Program-made: the position numbers and the translations under genes | Notes under the pieces: model-generated | Told to the model about the DNA's origin: nothing | What the model saw: the letters and a program-made list of their open reading frames with translations, nothing else | The model's database searches: none | Assembly (NCBI GenBank): GCA_964030475.1 | Contig: CAXIPT010000004.1 | Location: 3,739,598 to 3,803,597 of the forward strand | DNA from: Tethya wilhelma | Taxonomy: Eukaryota; Porifera; Demospongiae; Tethyida; Tethyidae | Length of the DNA stretch: 64,000 nucleotides | Reading direction: 5' to 3' | Shown: positions 1 to 11,170 of the stretch, piece by piece | How positions within the stretch are numbered: position 1 is the first letter of the stretch | Layout of the letters: each line of letters starts with the position of its first letter

Positions 1-792
1 GAATAACAATTCAATTAATACAGTATTAACTGAACTACTGATAGCCATCATTTACTTCCCAGGCCAATAAGCAGTGGACATGCTTTGCGGAAGTGGCCGG
101 GCTTGCCACAATTAAAACAAAGAAACGACGCGACACTGGGACCAGCAGGCCATCTTGTCACAAGCTGGGAAGCAGCGAGGTTAAACAGCTGAGCCCCATG
201 AGCCATACTACCAGCACCAACAGTTGGTGGAAAATAAGCTGAAGCCAAGCCACCCTGAGGCTTGAAACTAGGCTACTTAAAAGCACTTTGGCCACTTTCT
301 TGTTCTTCGCATTTTTCTGTGCTTTAAGTTTCCTCGCTTCCGCTCTGAACATATGCTTCTCATCTTCCTCGTTCTCTGCCAACTCATTCCACCGTGGCCC
401 ACCACCTATCAGCCATTCTAATTCTGACGATTGTCTATCAGCTTAATACCTTTTTTAATGGCGTCCAGCGCTGCAGTCATTTCACCGGCAGTCGACTCCA
501 GCTTGCTGAGGGATGAAGAAGCCTCCTCCAACTTGTCCTTGATCTCCAAATTGAACCTGAACTACTTCTCATTGGCCTTCCTCTTAAAAGATGGTTGCTT
601 CTCCAGTTTCATCTTCTTTAACAGCCGCTCGTCTGCAGCACTCCTTTCTGCTGTGAGCTCACGTTTGAGGGAGTCTACCTCCGTCCGCATGCCTTGCCTC
701 ATGGCCGCAATAACCTGCTGCAACTGTACGTCGCTAATGCCAGCTCCAGAACCAGTCCCAGCGGAAGTGGGTGGAGCCGGAGGATTCATCAC
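1..792 (-). pseudogene. Decayed retroelement Gag-like ORF with CCHC zinc knuckle
   Basis: Read on the minus strand from 792 down, the pieces are a Pro/Gly-rich start, a charged coiled-coil-like stretch ending KRKANEK, a Glu/Lys-rich helix (LAENEEDEKHMFRAEARKL), and a CCHC knuckle, CFNCGKPGHFRKAC, around 80-125. The coding frame is broken. There is an in-frame stop just after KRKANEK (about 560), a frame change near 430-440 (KLIDN / SSELEW) and another near 270-300. CCHC knuckles bind nucleic acid in retroelement Gag proteins. The helix-plus-knuckle layout resembles the Gag-like ORF of invertebrate DIRS/Ngaro-type elements, but no polymerase is present to fix the class. The element runs off the left edge. 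It is inactive. Confidence 0.6.
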
Positions 793-889
793 TGCTTAGG
801 AACGCGGAGAAGAAACAAGAGCTTGAAAGAAACTAAACTGAGAGAAAAAATTTCCAGCAGGGAAGGAGTGTCCTGCATAACAGTTGCCG

Positions 890-2405
890 TGAACTTGTTT
901 CATTGTAACCACCAAAAAAATGAGCTTTCAAATTTTATATAGATTGCCACTTTTTTGGTAAATCACAAAGTTCATTCAATTCAAAACCCCTGTACAATTC
1001 CACAATCAGCATTATTCAGCACTTATAGGTGAAGAACTAATTTCGCTTACATTTAGCAAAAGATAACAAAATGGATATAATTTGATTGCTCTTATCACAC
1101 AGTGTGCAATAGTAAGGTTACATTTCCATATGACCTTCCTAAACACAAGGTACTTTAAGGTGCTTTTCTTATATTCAGTACATATTTTAAACTATTATCA
1201 GTCAATGGTTTGTTGTATGAAAATGAAACTTGTTTCATTGTAACCACCATAAAATGAGCTTTCAAATGATACATAGATTGTATATTTTTGGGAAAAATCT
1301 TATGACAGAGTTAGTTCCATATATAACCCCAGTACGATTCCCATTGGCACACAATCACACATATCAGTTATAATTATTCAGCACTTATAGGTGAAGAGTT
1401 AATTTGAGAGCTAACTTGGTTAACATTTAGCAAAAGATAACAAAATGGATATCATTTGATTGCTCTTATCACACTAAATGCAATAGTAAGGGTTATTTTT
1501 TCATATGACCTTCCTACTCTCAGGTAAACACAAGGTGCTTTAAGGTGCTTTTCTTATATTCACTACATATTTTTAACTATTATCAGTCAATGGTTTGCTG
1601 TATGAAAATGAAACTTGTTTCATTGTAACTACCATAAAATGAGCTTTTAAATATTATATAGATTGCCACTTTTCAAAGGATACAAAGTTCATTCAATTGA
1701 TATAACCAGTGTACAATTCCACAATCAGCATTATTCAGCACTTATAGGTGAAGAGCTAATTTCACTACATTTAGCAAAAAATAACAAAATGGATATCATT
1801 TGATTGCTCTGAATGCAATAGTAAGGGTTACATTTCCATATAACCTTCTTACTCACAAAGTGCTTTAATTCACTACATATTTTTTAACTTATCAGTCAAT
1901 GTTTTTTTGTATGAAAATGGAACTTGTTTCATTGTAACCACCATAAAATGAGCTATAGACATAGATTGTATTTTCTTGGGTAAAATCTTATGATACAGAG
2001 TTAGTTCAATATAACCCCAGTACGATTCCCATCGGCACACAATCATAAAATCTTAATATATAACCCCAGTACGATTCCCATTGGCACACAATCACACTGA
2101 TATTAAGCACTTATACGTGAAGAGCTAGTTTGGCTTACATTTAGCAAAAGATAAAAATGGATATCATTTGATTGCTCTTATCACACTGAATGTAATAGTA
2201 AGAGTTACATTTCCATATGACCTTCTTACTCTTAGATAAACACAAGGTGCTTTAAGATGCTTTTCTTATATTCACTACATATTTTTAACTATTACCAGTC
2301 AATGGTTTGTTGTATGAAAATGGAACTTGTTTAATTACAACCACCATAAAATGAGCTTTCAAAGCATACACAGATTGTATTTTTTTGTGTGTAAAATCCT
2401 ATTAC
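890..2405 (+). repeat. R1 satellite-like repeat, about 4.5 tandem units
   Basis: The marker ACTTGTTTCATTGTAACCAC recurs near 893, 1229, 1613, 1922 and 2324, giving unit lengths of about 310-400 bp. Each unit holds the same ordered blocks: TGTACAATTCC, CACAATCACAC, CACTTATAGGTGAAGAGCTAA, AACAAAATGGATATCATTTG, AAGGTGCTTT, and GTCAATGGTTTGT. Units differ by small indels and substitutions, so this is an old, decaying array. The same family recurs seven more times in the window on both strands. No ORF is conserved across units. Confidence 0.85.
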
Positions 2406-2651
2406 AAAACTTTTCAATGATGAATAGGAAATTTGAAGCTAAAAAAAATTGAAAAATCGCACGTATGACATCATCAGTGACGTCATGATCAGGGAAGGCC
2501 AACGCGCGTACCATGGTACTAAGCAGCTAGCTAGCATGGCAACATGTTTGAGAGCTGGAGAAAAGCAGTGCGTGGACTACAAGCACTTTTTTGTACTACA
2601 CGTTGCCGCCTGAGAGGCCAAAGAAGAAAAAAAAACTCATAGCTTTACTCG

Positions 2652-3047
2652 GTGGAAATTGTTGAGAGAGACTCCCAGAATCCCTGTCATGTCCAGGTTC
2701 ACTATATAGGCTATTCATCAGATGAATATGAATACAAGGATGAAACTGAGCTAAGGACAACCCAAGACTAAGAGTCTATGATGTACCATACACTGGTCCT
2801 TTTTCAAAGAACTTTCATTAAGTATTAAACATGGACGTAAGTCCTCTCCTGTTGCAGGAATCGAAATGATATTTGACAAATTAGTCTTTGATGGTGGGCT
2901 ATGGCTAGCAGGGAAGTTCAAGTTCAAACGTAGAGGACTTGAGCATTACTGTATAAGAAGCTATTCTGATCTTGATCAGTAAACTGGTATCTCAGAGGTC
3001 TTAATTCTGCTGGAGATTATGGTATCATTGAATCTGTAGACTTCTAA
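2652..3047 (+). pseudogene. Decayed coding segment of an unrecognised family
   Basis: Three adjacent segments read open with biased, protein-like composition. At 2652-2771 it is VEIVERDSQNP followed by a VHYIGYSSDEYEYKDE-like stretch, reminiscent of a chromo/Tudor-knot barrel. At about 2819-2981 it is a Lys-rich start, then MIFDKLVFDGGLWLAGKF and HYCIRSYSDLDQ. At about 2985-3047 it is WYLRGLNSAGDYGIIESVDF. Stops and frame changes separate the segments, and no clean splice sites were found between them. I recall similar strings in uncharacterised sponge proteins but cannot name a family. It is either a dead gene or a transposon-carried ORF. Confidence 0.4.
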
Positions 3048-3049
3048 GA

Positions 3050-3368
3050 AGAGACCGCTAAAAGAGTTTATACCAGATGGAAGAAATTTCAAGCATGGCC
3101 GTAATTCTATGGTAAACCATCTCCAATACAAAAACCAAAAATTAGTGTCCATCCTTGTTCCACCAAATATTCCTTTTTCTAAATGATATTGATGATGTGT
3201 ATGATTTCTTCTCTGAAAAAGTACATCACATTGTGTAATACCATATGTATGTACGTATGTATGTGTACACAAGATAACTTGATTTAATCTCCATTTTTTA
3301 AAACTCAATGAAACTTAGCTAGTGTAATGATAATGATTGCATGAAGTGGGGTATATACATCATACCAT
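3050..3368. other. Intergenic, nothing recognised
   Basis: AT-rich sequence with a short (GTAT)n-like run near 3243-3263. The minus-strand ORF of 110 codons overlapping it has no recognisable motif. Confidence 0.4.
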
Positions 3369-3697
3369 CAGTGGCGTAGCCAGGGGGGGCTAGAGGGGCA
3401 TTTGCCCCACCTTTTTTCAGTTGCGAAATTTACGCTTTGGTATTATAATGCGCTATTCTTTCGTGCACTTACTTTAGCAACGCTGCTTAACAGTCATCTT
3501 TGGCCAGAATTCAACTTTTAAAAGCTTTCTTTTTGCTGCTACAAAACTTTAGAGAGCGTTCGATCTAGCGAGCGCGTACTGCGGTTCAATTTAATGAATG
3601 GGAGGGGCTAAAATTAGCTAATTAAGTGGGTGTGGTTTCCAGTCGCGCAAAATTTTCGGATTACTCCCTCTTTTCTAAAATCCTGGCTACGCCACTG
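3369..3697. mobile_element. 329-bp MITE with 16-bp perfect terminal inverted repeats
   Basis: The ends are CAGTGGCGTAGCCAGG (3369-3384) and its exact reverse complement CCTGGCTACGCCACTG (3682-3697). The element is flanked by the direct repeat TACCAT (3363-3368 and 3698-3703), which fits a target-site duplication. The interior has no coding potential. Termini beginning CAGTGGCGTAGCC are widespread in animal non-autonomous DNA transposons. hAT elements make 8-bp duplications, so the 6-bp match leaves the superfamily open. Confidence 0.85.
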
Positions 3698-3703
3698 TAC
3701 CAT

Positions 3704-4910
3704 AGATACGTGACCGGGATTGGAAATGCCACGCGAAATTTAGTATCATTCAATACAAAGTGGGCGGGCACTCCAGGTTGTAGATCTGAGATCTGATATA
3801 AGCAGCTACCATGAAAGCGCAAGAAAAAAATTTATGCTAAGCCAGCTCAAGACTAAAGAAGAGGACAAATTGTGCTAAATAAGTTGCATTTACAGGGCGA
3901 AATAGTAGTCGTCGTTCTGTTTAGTAGTTGCCCATGTCATATGAATGTGTATTAATTGGAAAAATTGTAAAATCATCTGTTGTTTGGACAAAATATTTGT
4001 AGAACAGAAGTATATTACCATTTAAGAGTAGCTTTCTGTACCTCTATCTTTCGTACATTTATCCCCTGCCTTTCTAACTCTATTAGCTGAATTCAGTGGG
4101 CCATTAGGCATAAAAATTTAATGGTACTAAACATGACTGTATACCGAGGGTACTTGTACTAATGTGTAGGTAAACTTTCTGTACCTGTAGCCTTAGAGAA
4201 AGATACTAATAGTACTATTGTGGATATCCTTTTATATACAATAGACTTTATTTTATACTAATAATTTGTATTATTCTCCAGATATGCCAAGAAAATTCAG
4301 GCTCTCTCACAGACAGAAATATTACACTTTCTTTGGGACAACGGGGAGAAATAGAGAGAATATGCTATTTCTAAATATTGCACACCTAATTATATATGCC
4401 ATTATTTCTCCTTACCCTAATTTCTGGGCAGATCTATTATTAAAATGTACTAGCTAAGAAAAAAATAGACTCTTAAAATGAATATTCATTCCTGTATTAA
4501 CAAAAGTATGTTTTTTTGTGTAGCCAAGTCGACAACTATTGTTTCATTTTCATTTTCGCAATTTAAATCGAATACGTACATCAAAAATATGATCGAACTG
4601 CATTGGCTACCCAAATTGCAGGAAATTGAAAGAAGTTACGTACATACACTCTATTATCAAAGGCTATTATAATTATTTGCAGAAGACAGAATGTTACATT
4701 GTGTGGCAATGACAAATCGTTATACCCTGGCTTTCGAGTGGAAAGTGGTGATAATACATTGAAGGATCATTTTCAGATTGGTCTACGTAATGCGTAAGTA
4801 ACATTCAAAATGAACTAATTACTGTTGCAGTAATTATTATTACAGAAAATAGATCAAAGAAGTAAAGTATTTTCCGTTTTTGCTGATAAACCATTGAATG
4901 ATTATAGTTA
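3704..4910. other. AT-rich intergenic stretch, no gene seen
   Basis: Two ORFs of 63-64 codons (4266-4457 and 4478-4672, plus strand) lack motifs, splice context or homologous repeats elsewhere in the window. I do not call them genes. Confidence 0.4.
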
Positions 4911-5174
4911 CAAGTGAAAAAAACATTGGAAATGTAATGAGACATAGGAATGGCCAAATCATCATAAAGCAAACAAGATGAAATGTCTAGCTGTTTTACA
5001 GAATCATTCCTATGTGGGCTGCATGTAGTACTCTCTTCCCATGTTGAGTCCCTCATCTTGCCCATAGGAATAATTCTTTACGCCCTAAAACAGCCATTCC
5101 ATCTTGTTTACTTTCTTTTTTATGATTTGGCCATTCCTATGTCTCATTACATTTCCAATGTTTTTTTTCACTTG
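4911..5174. mobile_element. Foldback/MITE with long inverted arms
   Basis: The left arm starts CAAGTGAAAAAAACATTGG (4911) and runs through GAGACATAGGAATGGCC to AACAAGATG. The right arm is its near-perfect reverse complement, ending CCAATG...TTCACTTG (5174). Arms match over at least 70 bp and more loosely to about 100 bp, leaving a short loop. Single arms of the same family lie at 15,148-15,235 and 45,483-45,570. Confidence 0.75.
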
Positions 5175-5476
5175 TTTGTTCTCATTTTTTCATAATTCTA
5201 CATCACAGTTGAGTTTTTGTGTATATGGTAGTTACTTGTACACTATCAGCATGGATATTATACAATTTATGCTATCAGTATAAAACTTGAGTCACAGTGA
5301 ACCAAGTCAGGAGGCTGGGCTACAAAACTTACTTGCTTTGGTCATCTTCTTATAATGATAACTATGTAACAAAGTAGTCTATTAATGATCACCTCCTAAA
5401 TATTTAAGACTGGAAGGAGACTTCAGCACAACCAAAAATCTTCACATAAAACAGCAAACTGGCAGGGCAGTAAATA
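5175..5476. other. Intergenic, nothing recognised
   Basis: AT-rich, with no motif, repeat or ORF of interest. Confidence 0.35.
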
Positions 5477-5890
5477 TTACAAATAACCCACACTTAATGA
5501 GTATAGAAATGAATGGCTGCCATATGAAGAAGGCCCTTTTTGCCTTGTATCTAGCGACTCAATGAGAGACATGAAAAAACGATGCCAAAAGGACCTGAAG
5601 ACAAAGAAACCACGTATATTTTGTTCAAGAATCAGCTTCTGAAAGTGAGCGCTTTTTGAGAAAAGTCGTATCAAGATAGAAGAAGATGGAGAAAATTGGA
5701 GGTTTTGGAGGTTTGGCACATTTTAGTTTGGTACTTAAGCAATGGTTTTAGGCCATGTTTTTGGGCTTGTTAGAAAGAGAATGAGCTAAGAAGTAGCGTT
5801 GTTTAGTGTCAAGTGCTCATTTTTTGCAGAGTTACTTAGCGTGAATATTTGTATTGCGCTAATGGGCCATCCGTGCCGTTCCTATGTACC
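5477..5890 (-). repeat. R2 dispersed repeat, copy 1 (inverted)
   Basis: This is the reverse complement of the sequence at 7,120-7,500. Shared blocks include CCAAACCTCCAATTTTCTCC, AGCTGATTCTTGAA and GGCACGGATGGCCCATTAG. There are five copies in the window: this one, 7,120-7,570, 10,050-10,510, a partial at 14,760-14,985 and a partial at 44,650-44,945. No conserved ORF or clear termini were found, so the class is unknown. Confidence 0.75.
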
Positions 5891-5929
5891 CAGTACTGGG
5901 AATAAAGCATGTCATCAGTATATTATTTA

Positions 5930-6240
5930 ACATTTGAGAGATAATATGGCACTAGCCATGGGACCTGCACGATTGCGATTATTAAGAGCATTCGAATGAT
6001 ATGTTTTGCCAAACGTAGTCATAAGCCAATGTGATGGTGTGCCCATAGGAATTGCACAGAGGTTTTAAATTGAACCAACGTTGTATCCTTCAAACATGGT
6101 GATCTATATATACATTATCCGAAAGCTTTTTATTCTTATTCAATTTGTACCAGTTTTAAATTCATACAAAAACCATGAGTGATTATAGTTGCAGTATAAA
6201 GAAAGCACCTTGAAAGGTCATATGTAAGTTGAGTCTGTCT
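5930..6240 (-). repeat. R1 repeat unit, inverted
   Basis: On the minus strand it carries the R1 blocks AAGGTGCTTTCTTTATACTG, TGTGCAATTCC and GGGCACAC. It is more diverged than other copies. Confidence 0.6.
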
Positions 6241-6291
6241 CTGTATTGTAAGACTACATCGTTTTCCGGCCGCAATGGGTGTTCATGGTTT

Positions 6292-6690
6292 CTAGCCCTC
6301 TTTGTGTCCGGTTTGGTAGCCCTCTTCATGCCCGATTAGCCCCTCTTTCCTTAGTGTTTGGCTAGGCTGGTAGGGTGGAGTCGGAGTCTTCTTGGTAGCC
6401 ATTGTCTGGGAGGGTGAAGTCGGAGTATTCTTGGTAGCCATTGTCTGGGAGAGTGAAGTCGGAGTCTTCTTGGTAGCTATTGTCTGGCAGGATGAAGTCG
6501 GAGTCTTCTTGGTAGCCATTGTCTGGGAGGGTGAAGTCGGAGTCTTCTTGGTAGCCATTGTCTGGCAGGGTGAAGTCGGAGTCTTCTTGGTAGCCATTGT
6601 CTGGTAGGGTGGAGTCGGAGTCTTCTTGGTAGCCATTGTCTGGGAGGGTGAACTCAGAGTCTTCTTGGTAGCCATTGTCTGGGAGGGTGG
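6292..6690. repeat. 39-bp coding-like minisatellite
   Basis: The unit begins GTAGCCATTGTCTGGGAGGG and is 39 bp long, present in about eight copies. Because 39 is a multiple of three, the minus strand reads open for 127 codons as MATKKTPTSPSQT repeated with conservative changes. There is no other domain and no gene context. I treat it as a minisatellite, not a protein. Confidence 0.75.
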
Positions 6691-6699
6691 AGTAATATT

Positions 6700-8075
6700 A
6701 GTGTTGCTGGTGTAAATATCACTAGTGATATCTGCCTAAGATGATTTGAGGCAGTAGATTTCTTTGATTGACTGTTTTCCTACGTTGTTGAGAGGGATTC
6801 TCTGCAACACTAGTGGTCACTGCATGAGATGATGTGTCAGGGCTAGTAGTAGCATCTGAGGAATGTGTGCAACATATGCAAACAATACAGGAAACAAAGT
6901 AATTTGACATCAACTAACCTTCAACAAGATAGGCATTCCATAATTCCTTCTTGCCTTTTTTTCATAGGCCACAAAACTTGGATTTTTCCTGGCTCTTCAG
7001 GCAACTCTCCTACCACAAGTGGCAAACACCAGCCAATATGTTCAATCAGTCCATAATTCCTTCAAACATTGTTGTGTATTTGAATTTTTCATTGTATGCA
7101 TTTTAAACTCATTCCCAGTAAGGTAGTACTGAGTATATAGGAATGGCACGGATGGCCCATTAGCGCAATACAAATAATCATGCAAATAACTCTGCAAAAC
7201 CGAGCGCTTGGCACTAAAAGGCCTTTTAAGCTATTATTCAGCTCTTTCTCTTTCTAATGAGCCCAAAAACTCAGCCTAAAACCATCGCTAAAGTACCAAA
7301 CTAAAATATGCCAAACCTCCAATTTTCTCCATCTTCTTCTATGTTGGCAAGAGTTTTCATAGAGACTACTCGCTTTCAGAAGCTGATTCTTGAAGGAATA
7401 AACTTGTCTTCAATCGCTTTTGCCACTGGTATTTTGTATCTCTCATTGAGTCGCTAGATACAAAGTGAAAAACGCCTTCTCCATATGGCGGCCATTAATT
7501 TCTAAACTCATGCATTAGCTAGCTAGTCTACTGATCCTTTCCATATTCAAACGGGCGTTATTTGGAATCTATTACAAGCATGCAGTGCCCCAAGTTCTGG
7601 TTCTGTCCTATCCTCTCGTTCTCTGTGTTCAGTTCTTCAGTAGGAAAATTATCTTTAGATAACAAGATACACATATGATTATATTTATATATTATTGTTT
7701 TTGTTTACCTCACTGTACCTCATTATGACATGACACACAGCACCAGCTATGTGGGTGGTGGTGGAGTTAGGGGTATGCATGCCCTGAATGGGTTATTGAA
7801 GCATGATAACTAAATAGTGGTCAAGTGTTGACGCTCGTCTGATTCTTCCCAGTGTCCCATCATGCATACCCCACTTACGAACATATATATGGTCTCCCCT
7901 GTAATCCAACTCATCAGAGCCATTTCTGACCTTCTTGAACAAACATATATTATCGTCAGTGACCTTAACATAATTATAACAGAGCCATCTCTGACCTTCA
8001 ACAAACATATATCATCAGAGCCATCTCTGACCTCATTCCTTACCAAGGCCACGCCTGGTAGAACACAGAGAGGGC
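6700..8075. repeat. Segmental duplication A, copy 1
   Basis: 6704-7060 matches 8863-9215, and 7060-8075 matches 10,000-11,010, in the same orientation with many small differences. It includes an R2 copy (7,120-7,570) and a short minisatellite near 7,910-8,040 built on CAGAGCCATCTCTGACC. ORFs here such as 7793-8008 and 7810-8052 are products of that minisatellite. Confidence 0.75.
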
Positions 8076-8511
8076 TTCCTGCAGTTATTTTTCACAGTAT
8101 TAAGCCTTGAAGAGATGTTTGGGGGGAGGCCCTACAATCAGAGCTATCACCTTCAGTGATCCCCCCCAAACATTCCTTTATATACTGTATCTAGCCCTTC
8201 CCTTAAACCTTCCTCTGCCTACCTATTATCATTTGAGATAGGAATAACAGTTCAAATGATGATAGAACTCTTCATGTGTATATAGTCAGACAGATATAAC
8301 ATGAAGCGATACATGTATATAGCAAACTGAGTGTGGATATGACCAGAACAATGCAACATGAATGAAAACATGAGTGTTAGGCAGGAACCTAAGCTGGTGA
8401 CAAATGAACATTAGCAGGCGAATGTGACATAAAGACAATGTACATGACAAACAGATGTGTGGTAAGGTACCTATAAGAACCTGTTAACAAATTAATGTGA
8501 TGTGAGACAAC
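8076..8511. other. Intergenic, nothing recognised
   Basis: AT-rich. A local near-palindrome, ATGATAGAAC versus GTTCAAATGATG, around 8240-8270 is too weak to interpret. Confidence 0.35.
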
Positions 8512-8745
8512 TGCCTGCGAACTGCGTGGTACTGAAGTGTATTTTGATTTTCCTGGCCGGTCCTTGATTAGCCTATCAGAGTATGAAGCCAGTTCTGCTG
8601 AGACGTATGTCTTATAGCAATCGTTTTTCCAGCCTCCTAGAGTCTGAATTGCAGAGTCCTCAATACCTTTTGCTGCTGCTGTAGTAAGAATGACCTGAGC
8701 AGTCCAACCCAGCCTGTGTAAGCACCTCTCTAAGTCCTGTGACTA
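8512..8745 (-). pseudogene. Tyrosine recombinase (DIRS/Ngaro/Crypton-type) C-terminal relic
   Basis: On the minus strand one frame reads LREVLTQAGLDCSGHS, matching the region around the HxxR catalytic box. A second frame continues ILTTAAAKGIEDSAIQTL, then GGWKNDCYKTY and ELASYS. This matches the end of tyrosine recombinases, where a final catalytic Tyr follows a GxW box. About ten bases that would encode the Phe-Arg-Ile-Gly-Ala part after GHS are missing, which also shifts the frame, so the catalytic Arg is lost. Such recombinases integrate DIRS/Ngaro retrotransposons and Cryptons. No reverse transcriptase is adjacent, so the class is inferred from the Gag-like relics nearby. Confidence 0.6.
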
Positions 8746-8862
8746 ATTGGCTCCGAGTTAATGAATTTAAGTACCATCATTATGGCAAAATAGTGGGCCT
8801 TGCTTTAGTCCCCGGATAAGTATGCCAATAGTGACTTAACTGGGCAGACATCAGACTTGGTA

Positions 8863-11015
8863 AGTGTTGCTGGTGTAAATACCACTAGTGATCTCTGCCT
8901 GAGATGATTTGAGGCAGTAGATTTCTTTGATTGACTGTTTTCCTACGTTGTTGAGAGGGATTCTCTGCAATACTAGTGGTCACTGCATGAGATGATGTGT
9001 CAGGGCCAGTAGCAGTGGGTGGTAGCATCTGAGGAATGTGTGCAATAGAGCTAGATGCAAACAATACAGGAAACAAAAAAATTGACATCAACTAACCTTC
9101 TAGACATTCCATAATTCCTTCTTGCCTTTTTTCATAGGCCACAAAACTTGGATTTTTCCTAACTCTTAAGGCAACTCTCCTACCACAAAATTCTGACTAA
9201 TATTGTGGCGAACACTAGCCAGGTTTATCCCACTTTACAACTACAATATGTTCACTCAAGCTTTACACTTTATCCAGATACTAAAACTGAGGAAAATGGC
9301 CTACTGTGTATATTACTGCTGTCTTACTAACTTTATGCTCTATAGTCAAATGAGCATGACATAATTATTATGTTGCACAGCTTAGTACACATACATTACT
9401 CATGTTATCATGTGCTCAGTGAATCAGTAGCCAATATTTATGGGGATACAGCAATGAGTGAGACTGAGAAGTTTGTGTGCATTTTTGACAGATGATTTGA
9501 TTGTCTCAATGTGAGAAACACAGCAGAGCACTTGAAGAAACCTGGCACCATATACTGAATATCTTATAAAGTTTGTGTCTTTTGGAACTTGCAATTATAA
9601 TGTATGTATACAGTGGCTGTCTGAAGACTTTCACACATACTTGTCTGAATGGGAACAGTGTGCATGTTGAAGCAAATGATTATGTTTTCGTTGCAGAGAA
9701 GCCTTTAATGCTATTGAGTGCACAAACATAATGGTCAGAAAATGACAGGTGTTCAACAATTTCGTGGAACAAAAATCCAGTGAAATACATTATACAAGTC
9801 GTGGAATTCCTACTAACACTTCCAGGTGTTAAAGAACAATATGTCCTGACAGAGTGTTTCTCCCAGTGGTCAAAAAGTTGCTAATCCTACTGCAAACTCT
9901 TGCTTGGATGCAACACAGTCCACTCATGCACTAAGTGGGAGCAGGGAAGTGATTGACAACACTCTTTTGCCAAAATGAGCCTGAAAGAAGTCTTTGTTAC
10001 AATACTGTGTATTTGAATTTTTCATTGTATGCATTTTAAACTCATTCTTAGTATGGTAGTACTGGGTACATAGGAATGGCACGGATGGCCCATTAGTGTA
10101 ATACAAATATTCATGCAAATAACTCTGCAAAACCGAGCACTTGGCACTAAAAGGCTTCTTAAGCTATTATTCAGCTCGTATGAGCCCAAAAACACGGCCT
10201 AAAAACCATCGCTAAAGTACGAAACTAAAATATGCCAAACCTCCAATTTTCTCCATCTTCTATGTTGGCAAGAGTTTTCATAGAGACTACTCGCTTTCAG
10301 AAGCTGATTCCTGAACGAATAAACTTGGTTTCTTTGTCTTTAATCGCTTTTGCCATTGGTATTTTGTATCTCTCATCGAGTGGCTAGATACAAAGTGAAA
10401 AACGTTTTCTCCGTATGGTGGCCATTAATTTCTAAACTCATGCATTATTCATAAGCTAGCTAGTCTAACGACCCTTTCCATATTCAAGTGGGCGTTATTT
10501 GGAATCTATTGCAAGCATGCAGTGCCCCAAGTTTATCCTCTCATTCTCTGTGTACAGTTCTTCAGTAGGGAAACTATCAAGACACACATATGATTATATT
10601 TATATATTCTTGTATATGTTTACCTCACTGTACCCCATTATGACACGACACACAGCACCAGCTATGCTGGTTGTAAATTGGTGGGTGGTGGTGGAGTTAG
10701 GGGTATGCGTGCCCTGAATGGGTTATCGAAGCATGATAACTTAAAAGTGGTCAAGTGTTGATGCTCATCTGATTCTTCCCTGTGTCCCATCATGCATACC
10801 CCCACATACGAACATAATATGGTCTCCCCTGTAATCCAACTCATCAGTGACCTTCTTGAACAAACATATATCGTCAGAGCTATCTCTGACCTTCTACAAC
10901 AAACATAATTATAATTATTGTCAGAGCCTTCTCTGACCTTCAACAAGTCAGAGCCATCTCTGACCTCATTCCTTACCAAGGCCACGCCTGGTAGAACACA
11001 GAGAGGGCTTTAATA
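8863..11015. repeat. Segmental duplication A, copy 2, with about 780 bp extra
   Basis: The left part (8863-9215) and right part (10,000-11,010) match copy 1 at 6704-8075. The middle, about 9,216-10,000, has no match in copy 1, so it was inserted here or deleted there. The middle holds no recognisable gene. R2 copy 3 is at 10,050-10,510. Confidence 0.7.
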
Positions 11016-11170
11016 ACCTAATTGTGACCTGGCAAGCCAAAAAGGGTCCTTATGAAAAAATTTTGAAATTTCATTTTTTTTTTTCACTTAAAAGGAACTT
11101 TAACTACTCAGAAAAATGTGGAAAAATTTTCAGACACATAGCTTGTTTCAACACACCATAGCAACTGTAA

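Noticed and set aside
10662..10985. 107-codon minus ORF with repeated VRDGSD-like segments
   Set aside because: It comes from the short CAGAGCCATCTCTGACC minisatellite inside segmental duplication A. Copy 1 breaks the same frame differently.
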